Assembly (NCBI RefSeq): GCF_022605725.1
Contig: NC_065548.1
Location: 4,993,644-5,057,643 of the forward strand
DNA: 64,000 nucleotides
Origin: Anthonomus grandis grandis
Lineage: Eukaryota; Arthropoda; Insecta; Coleoptera; Curculionidae
Direction of reading: 5' to 3'
The stretch's first letter is position 1. Each line of letters opens with the position of its first letter. Both the position numbers and the translations under genes were made by a program. The notes beneath the pieces are model-generated. The model had not been told where the DNA came from. It saw only the letters and a program-made list of their open reading frames with translations, and did not search any database. Shown in pieces: positions 25,601-34,544 of this stretch.

Positions 25601-26915
25601 TAAAAAAAAATTAACAATATTTAACAAAAATATTTTTTTCAAATTTTTCCCTCGAAAAATTTTCTAATTTTTCAAAAATCCTCCATAACCTATTTATTAT
25701 ATTTATGGTTTACGACCAAATATTATTCTATATGATTTGTTCTATTTTTGATAATGATTCTAGTACTAAAATAAAATGTCCCTTATTCCTATTAGTTTTA
25801 GAGAAAATCAGGAAAAACTGTTTAGAGGTTTTCCTCAAATTGGAATTTTTGGCCTCTTTGCCTGGGAATTCTGGCAATTTTCTGGCATTTAGATCCAAGG
25901 AATTGAGCTAGACACCATGGAATTTCTATGAAAATTTTCTCCCAAAAATCGAGTCTACACACTCACCTTGACGATCACCTCTCAACATTAAAACCCTCAA
26001 ACCACTTGGAACTTTGAGCACTAACAGCTTAAGTGCTCTATATACTTTTTAAAGAAGATCCGTATACAGAACAAGAAAGACAATCGATGCTTCGTATTAA
26101 ATATACTACCATCTTCTTTCCTATTAAACATTGGCCCTGTCACTAACCGGATCTAGCTACTCTTGAACTTTCTTTACAAACGGCTATAAAATAGACCGAA
26201 CTTAATATTATATTATCGAGTTTGGAAACAAAAAGATTTTGTACATTTTTTGAAAAAAAATCTTTAGTTAACGTAAATTTGACGGCTAAAATATGTCAAG
26301 TGTAAACTCAGTAAAAACATAGCAATTTACAATTTTAGTCTGCGCGTTTCAACGACTACTTGGATATGGTTGACTTGAAATGTGAAAAAAGTATTCATTA
26401 TATCTATTAAGGTACACTATGGATATCTAAGGTTAAGTAGTAAAAGTTCCCTCTTTGCACAATAGTAGAATTAGACTTAGGTTACACAATAATTAACTCC
26501 ATCTCGACTTCTTAATCTCTTTATTATAATTTTATTGCAGACATACGAGGAAATCAACCGGAATAACCGTTGGCACCTCTGCAAATTCTCCGATCACATC
26601 CCAGAAGACGAACGTTACAAGAACACGTACGTGAACCTCCAATTGGCCGGACATCCGGGTACCACAATGCGTTTCGACCGTAAAGGTCGAATAATACCCC
26701 ACAAGCGGATACAAAAATGCCTGAAGAAGAACCGACACTTGGGCAGACATTCGAAACGTTGCTTCGGCAGTAACATTTTCTTACTGTACCACGAGAACAG
26801 CCACGAGGATTGCTGTAGTGAGGCTTATAAAGCGCTTTGTAAGGGTAAGACGCAACACATGCCCGAGCTAAGGGATAAGTGTCAGTTGGCGAGGAGTTGC
26901 GAGAGGAACCCGTGA
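16601..26915 (+). CDS. Secreted FGF-family ligand, five coding exons, 254 residues
   Basis: Exons 16601-16620, 16812-16860, 19004-19139, 19209-19393 and 26541-26915 join, all with GT-AG borders and matching phases, into 765 nt ending in TGA. Residues 1-26 form a basic then hydrophobic signal peptide (MPNKYNRKLK… AFLLIMVIC). Residues ~107-170 match the FGF core: TFICWKNVNGTM (cf. the family's YLAM…G-x-L/M), then G125-T-M127-S-A, C144-K-F, and Y156-K-N-T-Y160 (cf. YNTY), then MRFDRKGR (cf. VALNKRG). The last intron falls where FGF genes usually have one. FGFs bind receptor tyrosine kinases with heparan sulfate; basic residues 184-203 would suit heparin binding. Unusual points are a few extra residues before C144, sequons at N67 and N124, and seven cysteines after residue 189. 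The insect subfamily (branchless-like or FGF8-like) is unresolved. Confidence 0.75.
16812..16860 (+). CDS. FGF-like gene, coding exon 2 (signal peptide core)
   Basis: The exon is preceded by a T-rich tract and TTTCAG, and followed by GTAAGT. It completes the split Arg codon, then reads KLKLPVKAFQAFLLIM. It ends in phase 0. Intron 2 (16861-19003) is 2.1 kb and holds a 184-bp tandem array. Confidence 0.65.
17160..17745. repeat. Tandem array, 184-bp unit, 3 copies, in intron 2 of the FGF-like gene
   Basis: AAACCACAATAGAAAAAC recurs near 17277, 17461 and 17646. The phrases GTCGAGATTTTGCC and GAACTGAGACAAGGAT follow the same 184-185 bp spacing. The - strand open frames here (17188-17606) are repeat shadows. 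Confidence 0.85.
17746..19003. other. Remainder of intron 2
   Basis: Contains CCAGGCAGTTGA at 17857 and TTCCAGGCAGTTGAATC at 17914, a pyrimidine-rich run at about 17985-18070 (CTTC repeats), and otherwise featureless AT-rich sequence. The acceptor TTTCAG ends at 19003. Confidence 0.5.
19004..19139 (+). CDS. FGF-like gene, coding exon 3
   Basis: Flanked by TAATTTCAG and GTAAGT. Phase 0 in, phase 1 out (136 nt). Encodes residues 24-68, beginning VICQQCSLINGQLRCFGPVW, with cysteines at 26, 29 and 38. This segment lies before or at the start of the beta-trefoil and has little obvious similarity to known FGFs by eye. The following intron is only 69 bp. Confidence 0.75.
19209..19393 (+). CDS. FGF-like gene, coding exon 4 (middle of beta-trefoil)
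   Basis: Bounded by TTCCAG and GTGAGT, and restores the Ser69 codon split by intron 3. Encodes residues 69-130, ending AFYLFDPHTRTFICWKNVNG and TMSAM. The FYLF…TFICW…NGTM stretch corresponds to the strand pair before the last intron in FGF genes. Ends in phase 0. Confidence 0.82.
19394..20559. other. 5' part of intron 4, no gene seen
   Basis: AT-rich non-repeated sequence following the exon 4 donor. No coding block or recognisable element. Confidence 0.45.
20560..22410. repeat. 1.8-kb direct duplication in intron 4, copy 1
   Basis: Shares order and sequence with 22411-24173. Matching blocks include TATCCAAGCTTACAATTTTC (20662 and 22530), TTACGCTTACGGATTCGTT (20885 and 22742) and ACACTCATGACATTCTGAGC (22320 and 24090). 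The offset is about 1.77-1.86 kb. The unit is itself built from smaller diverged repeats containing TTTTATTCCAGGCATTTGA-like and TTTCTACATATATAAAA-like phrases. Confidence 0.75.
22411..24173. repeat. 1.8-kb direct duplication in intron 4, copy 2
   Basis: Tandem partner of 20560-22410. Both copies end in a TTTTTAGGTGCTGAAT phrase near 22407 and 24170, which marks the junction. Copy 2 is about 90 bp shorter because of scattered deletions. Confidence 0.75.
24174..24640. other. Intron 4 spacer
   Basis: No gene, no clear repeat. Confidence 0.4.
24641..25880. repeat. Diverged tandem repeat, ~490-500 bp unit, about 2.5 copies, in intron 4
   Basis: GTTGGACTTAAA near 24863 matches ATTGGACTTAAA near 25350. 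AACCAATAGTTTTGCAGAAA matches AACCAATAGTTTTCCAGAAA about 490 bp later. GGTTTACGACTAAGTATGAT near 25205 matches GGTTTACGACCAAATATTAT near 25708. Confidence 0.7.
25881..26540. other. 3' part of intron 4
   Basis: Non-repeated sequence leading into the branch-point and acceptor region TTTTATTGCAG just before exon 5. Nothing else seen. Confidence 0.4.
26541..26915 (+). CDS. FGF-like gene, coding exon 5 (C-terminal core and cysteine-rich tail)
   Basis: Starts in phase 0 after ATTGCAG and ends at TGA 26913-26915, encoding residues 131-254. It holds HLCKF and DERYKNTY (the FGF C-x-F … YNTY region), MRFDRKGRIIPHKR and then a tail with C190, C204, C221, C222, C230, C244 and C250. GC content is visibly higher than in the flanks. 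The same exon in the opposite orientation gives only a shadow frame. Confidence 0.88.
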   Translation, partial: TYEEINRNNRWHLCKFSDHIPEDERYKNTYVNLQLAGHPGTTMRFDRKGRIIPHKRIQKCLKKNRHLGRHSKRCFGSNIFLLYHENSHEDCCSEAYKALCKGKTQHMPELRDKCQLARSCERNP

Positions 26916-27462
26916 GGGTGAGGGGGAGGGGATTTTCTTTTTTATAGCGCTTATTAGAAAATCAGGTTGCGCTTGCGTGGGTAGCGTTTGGCGAGGAGGT
27001 TTTTGGTTTGTTTGTTCTTGAGGGATGATGAGGTTTTGTAATGTTGAGCAAGATCAAGATAGCACAAAGCATTGGAGTGCGCTACTACAATCAAGTTTAC
27101 GTGCAAAAATCTGGAGATTTTTTATAGCTCCTTAAATAATATTTGACTAAAATACCAGAAATTATGCATTTTATCTTATTTTAATTGTCACACCATATAT
27201 ATTGTTTAATACATTTTCAGTTTGTACCTACGTAAAGATTCAAGAAAATTAAGGGGTCACATGGTGGTATTCTTTGTATAAGTAGTGCGTTTTCCAAAAA
27301 TTACGTAAAAACTTTTAATTTCATTAACAAACTCTATAATATAGTACATACATCAAAAGTATACATTATGATTGATACAGTTAGAACACAATAGACACTA
27401 AGTGTCTGTGTGTCCCTAAGATTTAGGAATAAGGTTATACCCATATTCAGATAATGCCAGAA

Positions 27463-27468
27463 AATAAA
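27463..27468 (+). other. Candidate polyadenylation signal of the FGF-like gene
   Basis: The first AATAAA after the stop codon, giving a 3' UTR of about 560-580 nt. No transcript evidence is available from the sequence. Confidence 0.3.
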
Positions 27469-28129
27469 TAGTTCACTGTTTTTTACCCAACTCAAAATGG
27501 CTTTTTTTATTCTGTGATAAGGTTTTACTTTGAGGCATTACAAATGGTTCAAAATATTTTGCCGCTCATTATTTCTGGCATCAAATATGTAACGAGTAAT
27601 CGCTGATATAACGGTATACACCCGACATCTAGATTATAAAAGAATTTTTTTATGAATTAGGTATTACAAAATGATATACTTAATGCTTTTTTAATCATTT
27701 TATTTATTAAATGATGTAAACTGAGCACTTTTTAAAATTAAATAACAAAAAATTAAATAATAAAACAAATAGTGGGGATCTAGCTCTAATTTAGTTAACA
27801 AAACTAGACGGCAATAAAAAACAAAACCAAACAAATTAATCAGAGACTAATTGAATAAATTAATCTAAACTATAAAAGCTATAAACACCTCAGATTTTTT
27901 AAAAATCCACTTAGACCCATTACAACAAGTATTTCCAAAAATGCCTGTACTTCTTATATGGTCAGATGTAAATTTATTCAAATAATTGTTCCAAAAAATT
28001 TTGAGTCACCATGACTTGACAACGGATTTTCAGACTAAACCTAAAATAAAATTATAACCCTTATAACTAGTAAAATAAATAGGATATATTAATATACCGG
28101 GATTATGGGGCCGTTTTCCTCTAAAAAAA
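27469..28129. other. Intergenic AT-rich spacer
   Basis: No gene, RNA or clear repeat seen. Confidence 0.4.
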
Positions 28130-28325
28130 TAAAACTTGTATATCTTGTAGGTGGTGTAGAGAAAATTCCTCAATATCTTCTTCTACTCCTAGATCATCGT
28201 CGTCACTATCTAAGGATCACAATGTCTTTTGTAAAGAATGTGGGTAATTAGAGTCAGAGTCATTGTCAGAAAAATCAACAGGATGATTCAGTTTCGCTCT
28301 TTTCCTCGTTAACTTTGGTATGTGA
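28130..28325 (-). pseudogene. Decayed acidic coding fragment of unknown origin
   Basis: Read from 28325 down, one frame gives PKLTRKRAKLNHPVDFSDND… and, after one in-frame TGA, LDSDDDDLGVEEDIEEF…. This is a basic then strongly acidic composition typical of real coding sequence and not of local AT-rich DNA. It could be the N-terminal end of a transposase or other nuclear protein. I recognise no domain. Continuation on either side is full of stops. Confidence 0.3.
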
Positions 28326-28853
28326 TTTATCCAAATCAATCAATGTCACCAATATCTGAATTTTTGGTTTGCTCTCCTCGGTTATTTTGGCCAATTACTC
28401 TTCTTCAATTAAATGCTTTTGCTACTATATTTTTATGTTCTCAAAACATTTAAGTATGTTACTTACTAATTTATTTTAATTTACTCTGTAACATACAAAT
28501 ACTCTAATAAATACTGAACACTTTGTATAACATACATAGGACACCCTATTTACTACATTTAGTATACCAGCCTGTATAACAGTCAATTACTAAATAAATT
28601 CAGCATTATATATTAGGCATTTTCAGCAAAATGCTTTTTTATAATTAACTCATTTATTTAAGTCAATAATTACGTTCTAAAACTGTCATCTAATTTAGAC
28701 TGATTATCAATTATTTCACAATAAACTTACGAATGAAACATTCAATACTAAAATTAAGTTAATCAGCAGACACTTCTAAATAATAATTACCACTAAAAGT
28801 AACCAAAAACACAAATTTTACTCACTTTATAAGTCACTGATATGATATATATA

Positions 28854-29706
28854 CAGTGTGTCCCAGAATGAGCGAATTTATGCGTAAAAATTTGCCTTGA
28901 TACGAGCACTTTTTAAATTGTATGAGTAGGTAAAGTAGTATTTCTAGGCAAGATATAAAAAAAGTTTATAAGAAAAAGTTGTTTAGAATGTAAAATTAGG
29001 CCCGATTACTGAATTTCATAACCAGAGGCCTACTTTAACTTTTACGTTTAAATTATTTATTATTTTTTATTAAATATTTATTCTCACTTTTTTAAAAGTT
29101 TAAAAATTATTGCCCAAATTGTTTATTCCGAGCCATTACCAAATGACAGGGAATTACCAAAATAAAGCATTAGAGATGCTTGTAATTTAATTTCTAAAAT
29201 TAGAAATTCTTTTAAAATGTTTAGGAAAGATATTGAAAAATTTGTCGATAATGGAGGTAGCTACATTGAATAAATTTAGAATAAGTATAAAATAAATTTT
29301 CTTGTTAAATTAGACGTACTAATTACAAACATATTTTTTGAGGATAACTTGTAACTTTTAGATCAGTGATTTAACTATTAGATAAATAAATTAGTAGCTT
29401 TCCTCCAATATTTAAATATGAATAAAAAAATTAATTGGTACACAAAACGTAAAAATCAAAGAATGCCTATTGTTATGAAATTCGGTATTCGGGCATAATT
29501 TTGCATTCCAAACAACTTTTTCTTATAAACTTTTATTATATCTTGCTTAGAAATATACTACTTTAAAAAAGTTCGATTTTTAAAAAATAAAAATATGCTA
29601 AAGTTTATTTTTTAATCAAGCAGGGCTGGATGCCAAACGGTCAAATTTCAACTACAAAATCTTTTGTCATTTTTACGTATGAATTCGCTCATCCTGGGAC
29701 ACACTG
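28854..29706. mobile_element. Foldback/MITE-like element with long terminal inverted repeats and TA target duplication
   Basis: The ends CAGTGTGTCCCAGAATGAGC and, on the other strand, CAGTGTGTCCCAGGATGAGC are flanked by TA (28852-28853 and 29707-29708), as in Tc1/mariner-type elements. The inverted similarity extends far inward. AGTTTATAAGAAAAAGTTGT near 28970 has its reverse complement near 29510, and GAATTTCATAAC near 29012 its complement near 29471. Arms are therefore about 200-250 bp around a ~400-bp centre. There is no transposase, so it is non-autonomous. Confidence 0.85.
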
Positions 29707-29865
29707 TATATCATACCACAATATGACGTACGTCTGCTCTCTTTGACTGATAGAGGTTTGATGAAACACTGAACGAGTGTTGCCAACTTGGGCAAAATAG
29801 TACAAGTTTTCACAAAACAATTGTACATTTTTCATTGGATATAAATACTGTTAATTAATTTTTAC

Positions 29866-30046
29866 GCAAAGACGTCGAAAATAAAACAAGTTTTATTTTG
29901 CAATCGGTGTCTTCCCTCTTGTTTTCAGCTAAACTTAAACGTCATCGAGTGAGTCGACTAAGTCGCAGTTTCGCTAAGCATATATCTGTCTCTGTTTATC
30001 GCATAAGAATAGAACGAGATAATTATGACCAGTATTGATATATATA
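29866..30046 (+). repeat. 0.69-kb tandem duplication, copy 1, 5' part
   Basis: Matches 32188-32370 (AAGACGTCGAAAATAAAACA, TGCAATCGGTGTCTTCCCTC, CGCATAAGAATAGAACGAGA). Copy 1 is split here by a Tc1-like transposon at 30049-31617. It contains AAAATAAAACAAGTTTTATT, the start of a perfect short hairpin. Confidence 0.85.
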
Positions 30047-30048
30047 TA

Positions 30049-31617
30049 CACTGGTGGCCAAAAGTAGATTGACAACTACTTATTTTTCAAATATGTTTAT
30101 ATCACGGTTTAGGAAATGATAAATTAGGTGGGACAGTACCTGACTAAAAAACAACGGAGCCTTTTTGTAATGTTTCATTATATTTAAACTATTTATTCGT
30201 AATACCCAATTTTATTTAAAAAAAAATTAAAAAACTAAACAATTTTCAAGTGGCCAAAATTAAATTGACAAATTCAAAGCTTACTAAAATAAAAATAAGT
30301 ATAGAAAATTCAAAGGGTTTTATTCAATAATGCGTTGCATAGCCTCTATTTCTTCTCACTTCCACCAACCTTTTGGGCATTGACCTAATTAAATTGTCAA
30401 TATAGGACGTGTCAGTGGATATCCAGCATGCCTTCAAAGCTTCAAAAAATTCTTGTTTATTTTTGAAATTTTTACATCGGATGTGACGACCAATGTAATC
30501 CCAAATGTTCTCGATCGCATTTAGGTCCGGTGACTGTGACGGCCATTTCATAATATTAATTTTTTCTTGGGTCAACCGTGTTTTTGCTCGTTATCATGTT
30601 GTGTGTTTCGGATCGTTATCATGTTGAAGCGTAAGGTACCATAACATCCTGCAGTATATCTTTATACATGACACGATCCATCGTGCCTTCTATCAAGTGT
30701 AGTGGACCCATCCCATAGCCCGAAAAACACCCCCACACTATCACGGAACCACCTCCATGCTTGACTGTGGGCACCGTATATTTGGGATCATACCTTTGGT
30801 TCACAGGACGCCTAACATATCTTTTGCCATCCGAATTAATCAAATTGAACTTTGATTCATCACTAAAAATAACCTTTTTCCATTGGGAGACTGTCCAGTG
30901 ACTATGTTCTCGAGCAAAGCTCAATCGCGCCCGTACGTTTTTTAAACTTAGCAGTGGTTTCTTTGCAGGGCGTCTTGTTTTTAAATCACTATATTGAAGT
31001 CTCCTTCTAATGATACGACAACTAACTAAACGCACATCTTCTTCTTCCAAATGCAGCTTGATTTCTTTTGGAGTTGCGAATGGGTTAAGTTTTGCTTTTT
31101 TCAAAATTAATTTGTCAACACGACTAGTGATCTTGTTTGGTCGGCTAGTTTTTTTTAGAGGAACAACACTTCCACAAAGATTAAAATTTTTTATTATTTG
31201 ACTTACTGTTGCCCTCAAAACAGAAAATTTTCGAGCAATATCTGCCTGTTTAACCCCTTTCCAGTAATCGTCGATTATTCGCATCTTAATATTGATCGAT
31301 AAAGTTATACCACGTGGCATTGTGGATATTTTGCGAAACTAATAGTAAGGAAAGTCAAATCAACAGAAACCAGAGACTGAATAAATATGTTGTTTGTCAA
31401 TCCAATTGTGGCCACCTAGGAGTCAAACAAAATTATTGGAATTTGATAAAAAAAGTATTGAGAAAAAGTGCAAGCAATAAAAATCTATGGAATTTGTTTC
31501 TTCAAACTATGTTGTTTACATTCCTGAACACTAATAAGCTCAACCGGTTTTTCCTTTGCTTCAGATAAAATATATCCATAAAAATGGAATTTGTTAATCT
31601 ACTTTTGGCCACCAGTG
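30049..31617 (-). mobile_element. Tc1-like transposon, 1569 bp, with IR/DR-type double terminal sites
   Basis: Both ends read CACTGGTGGCCAAAAGTAGA inward, flanked by TA dinucleotides (30047-30048 and 31618-31619). A second, related site occurs about 200 bp inside each end: GTGGCCAAAATTAAATTGAC near 30251, and its reverse-complement form near 31390-31413. This is the two-site IR/DR arrangement known from Tc1-family transposons. The length is typical of a complete Tc1 element. The transposase gene is broken (separate entry). It sits inside copy 1 of a local duplication; copy 2 shows the empty site. Confidence 0.92.
30324..31320 (-). pseudogene. Tc1-family transposase, frameshifted
   Basis: Cuts and rejoins the transposon ends. 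The first open part (31320-30619, 233 codons) starts MPRGITLSINIKMRI. It has two helix-turn-helix segments (ADIARKFSVLRATVSQII at ~26-43 and PKEIKLHL…CRIIRRRLQ at ~84-109) and the first catalytic Asp in IFSDESKF (D154), then GGGSVIVWGCFS. The second catalytic motif QHDNDPKHT survives in another frame near 30592-30626. A local duplication of about 24 bp (CGTTATCATGTT occurs twice on the + strand) introduces stops there. The last part (30575-30324) carries SPDLNAIENIWD with the catalytic Glu and ends RNRGYATHY. N-A replaces the usual N-P. Apart from this one lesion the gene looks intact, so the insertion is moderately young. Confidence 0.9.
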
Positions 31618-31619
31618 TA

Positions 31620-32125
31620 TATAAAATAAATGGTTTGCATCAATATTCTTTCGCTTTTAGGGTTGTTATTAATTTTTGGATGTACCGAAGCTTTGATGCT
31701 GATATCATACATTTTTAAATATTTTTGCGCTTGTACTAAAATAGTATTTTTGGCGTACCGCTGGCAACACTGCATTCAACGGTGTAACTGACTTATCACG
31801 TGATTCTATTTTTGTTTCGAAATAACGACTAAAAGTTTGAAATGACACGTATATACCAACGACCGTTAAAAGTTTACTGCCTGGACGAATATTTTGATTA
31901 CTTCCAGGAAGTTGAGTGAATTCAATTAATTCACGGTGAATATATAAAATTGTCGCCTATTTTTTCAAATAAACGTCATTGTCTCCGAATTATTTTCCCA
32001 AGTTACTGACAAGGGACCATTTTCATTTATATTCTTCGACCACAGAAAGTTTTGACCATGTTATCTGCATCTGGCAACCTTTTTTGGCTCCATTATTTTA
32101 AATGTATACATTTCCTTGTGTCTGC
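31620..32125 (+). repeat. 0.69-kb tandem duplication, copy 1, 3' part
   Basis: Matches 32371-32876, including GGTTGTTATTAATTTTTGGA, TTTGAAATGACACGTATAT, GTTTACTGCCTGGACGAATA and GTTTTGACCATGTTATCTGC. Confidence 0.85.
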
Positions 32126-32187
32126 TAAAAGATGTTGAGAAGGATAATTTAACTACAAAATGGTTGTTGAGATGGATAATTAACTAA

Positions 32188-32876
32188 CAAAAGACGTCGA
32201 AAATAAAACAAGTTTTATTTTGCAATCGGTGTCTTCCCTCTTGTTTTCAGCGTTGCTAAACTAAAACGTCATCGAGTGAGTCGCGACTTCGCTAAGCATA
32301 TATCTGTCTTTGTTTATCGCATAAGAATAGAACGAGAACGAGATAGTTATGATCAGTATTAATGTATGTCTAATATGGTTTGCATGATTATTCTTTCGCT
32401 TTCGGGGTTGTTATTAATTTTTGGATGTATCTACCCAAGCTTTGATGCTGATATTTTTGCGCATGTACTAAAATAGTATTTTTGACGTTCTATTATAATA
32501 ATACGATTGGCAACACTGTACTCAACGGTGTATTTGACTAATCGCGTTATTCTATATTTATTTCGAAATAACGACTAAAAGTTTGAAATGACACGTATAT
32601 ATCAGCGACCGTTAAAAGTTTACTGCCTGGACGAATATTTTTATTCGTCCAGGAAGTTGAATGAATTCAATCAATTCACGGTGACTATGTATATAAATTG
32701 CCGGATATTTTTCCAAATAAACGTCATTGTATCCTTATCATTTTCCCAAGTTACCGACAAGGGACCATTTTCATTAATATTCTTGGACCACAGAAAGTTT
32801 TGACCATGTTATCTGCATCTGACAACCTTTTTTGGCTCCATTATTTTAAATTTATACATTTTCCTGTGTCTATTGA
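32188..32876 (+). repeat. 0.69-kb tandem duplication, copy 2 (uninterrupted)
   Basis: 689 bp with roughly 90% identity by eye to copy 1 once the Tc1 insertion is removed. It contains a perfect 12-bp hairpin, CCTGGACGAATA (32626-32637) with its complement at 32642-32653; that hairpin is broken in copy 1. It could be a solo or tandem LTR-like or foldback sequence, but no coding part or primer site links the two copies (the 62-bp spacer has none). Confidence 0.85.
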
Positions 32877-33040
32877 GAACTAGTTTTATTAGAGCTATTT
32901 ATCTCATATTTCTGACTTCATAATTAAATCATATTTTTTTTATTTATGATTTTTTGTGTTTTTATTGGAAAGACCTGATTACATTTTCAAAAGAAAAAAA
33001 AAACAAACAAATTTCCACTGCATGTTAAAACCTTTAATTT

Positions 33041-33080
33041 GCTCGACGCGTTTCGGCTATTGCCATTGTCAAGAGCAGCC
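33041..33080 (-). ncRNA. Hammerhead-ribozyme-like relic (Penelope-like or retrozyme type)
   Basis: On the - strand, GCTC…GAGC can close stem I and GGC-AATA-GCC can form stem II. It is followed by GAAAC, then GCGTC just before the stem I partner: the GAAACGCGTC arrangement of hammerheads with a tiny stem III seen in Penelope-like elements. The other core strand reads TTGACAA instead of CTGANGA, so two conserved positions differ and it is probably inactive. There is no reverse transcriptase beside it. Confidence 0.35.
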
Positions 33081-34540
33081 TTGCCAATATCTAAAAAAAT
33101 AATAAAATAAGATATAAAAATAAAATATAACAAAGGACAAAACTTACGTCACTCGCATCACATTACAGGAGACAATAGAGGCACTGATTAAATTTATTTT
33201 AGAAAGAAAACAAATAAAAATACTGTTAACATTATTTATCTTAGAAATCAGGAGACCCTAATCTTGTTATTCTAATGCCTTTTATGGTCTGTTTAGTCTC
33301 ATATAGTCTAGTGAGAGGTTGGTAGGTTTTAAAAGAAGGTTTAAATTTGCAAATGAAGCTAAACCTTTAAAATGAAATTCTTTAGTACCTTCAAAATTAC
33401 TGCCTAGCATATCCTATCTGGTTTGGATAATACAGCAACCACAACTCATAGTTAAACTGATGTAGTGAGATATACAGTTCTAAGATGCTGTGTCAATCTT
33501 AGTCAAGTATTTGAGTCAATATATAAAAAAAACTTTCTTAAAGATCAAGCATCTGATAACAAGTAAATTTTAACATGTTTCTAAAGCTTGCCTAAAGCTC
33601 AAATATAGGGTACCTATTACCTAAAAATTTTGATTCAGACGAATCATTATTCTCGGTGACAAAACGAACCAATAGACTTAACCTCGTTGAACTATTTATC
33701 TAAATAATAAATTTTATAGTCCTCGCTCTAGAGACTCTAAAAAATATACAAGTTTTAAATTGACTCCTTAAATTTCTTGAAATTTTAGGTAAAATTCATT
33801 ATAGAACGTCCCAGTTAAAATAACAAAATTACATCCATTTACTATATAATAAAAAAATCGGAACATAGTAAAACCTCTCATCCTATACATATATAGTGTC
33901 CAAATTATACTCGCTTATTGGTGTTACGCTTATTATATAAAACATATACATAATATAGTCCAATAAAAATCAAAAACCTTTTCGCCAGAATAACAAATAT
34001 AATTAAAGTAGCGTCAGTATTCTAATGTTTAAGTAATAAAGCATGTCCGGTTTTTAAGCTTTTTCCAGCCGTCTCTTTAATGCCATATTATAGTAAAATA
34101 TTACCCACTAAGTATTCCATTGGAAGTAGCTTAAAAAACGGCCTTCGAATGTATATGATTGTACAAAACTACTTATACTAAAAAACACATTGCATTTTAT
34201 ACCATAAAACTTAATTTATTTTTTATTATGATTTTTTTTTGTAATTTTTACCTTTTAAGTTTTCGCTTTTATACCTTTAGGTTTGTATGTTCTAGTATTC
34301 GCGGTTCTTCTTCGGGCCTATCGGTATAATTCGAATGTTTCTATTCCTTTTGACCTCCGTGAGGTGGCTTTTATACATAATATCCGGAACATTTTTCTTG
34401 TATATTTATTATTTATTTTTGTAAATATTTCCTCGGACTGTCGTTTAAAACGACTTTTTACGCGCAGTGTTTTTTTTTGCCATAAACCGGAATTTACACT
34501 TACAAGGAAAAACTTTAAAACTTTATTCTAAATGACAGTG
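33081..34540. other. AT-rich spacer, no gene recognised
   Basis: Open frames here (for example 34283-34531) lack any domain. Around 34270-34470 base composition is a little higher in GC, and TGTAAATATT occurs, which could suit a 3' UTR. I cannot assign a gene. Confidence 0.4.
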
Positions 34541-34544
34541 TTTA

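Noticed and set aside
29866..32876. The two 0.69-kb copies as LTRs of a small retrotransposon
   Set aside because: The 62-bp sequence between them has no primer binding site or polypurine tract, the copies differ by several per cent, and their ends lack clear TG…CA. A tandem duplication is simpler.
34283..34531. 82-codon frame with hydrophobic segments as a small membrane protein
   Set aside because: The composition follows local T-rich DNA, there is no splice or homology support, and the frame is as expected by chance in AT-rich sequence.
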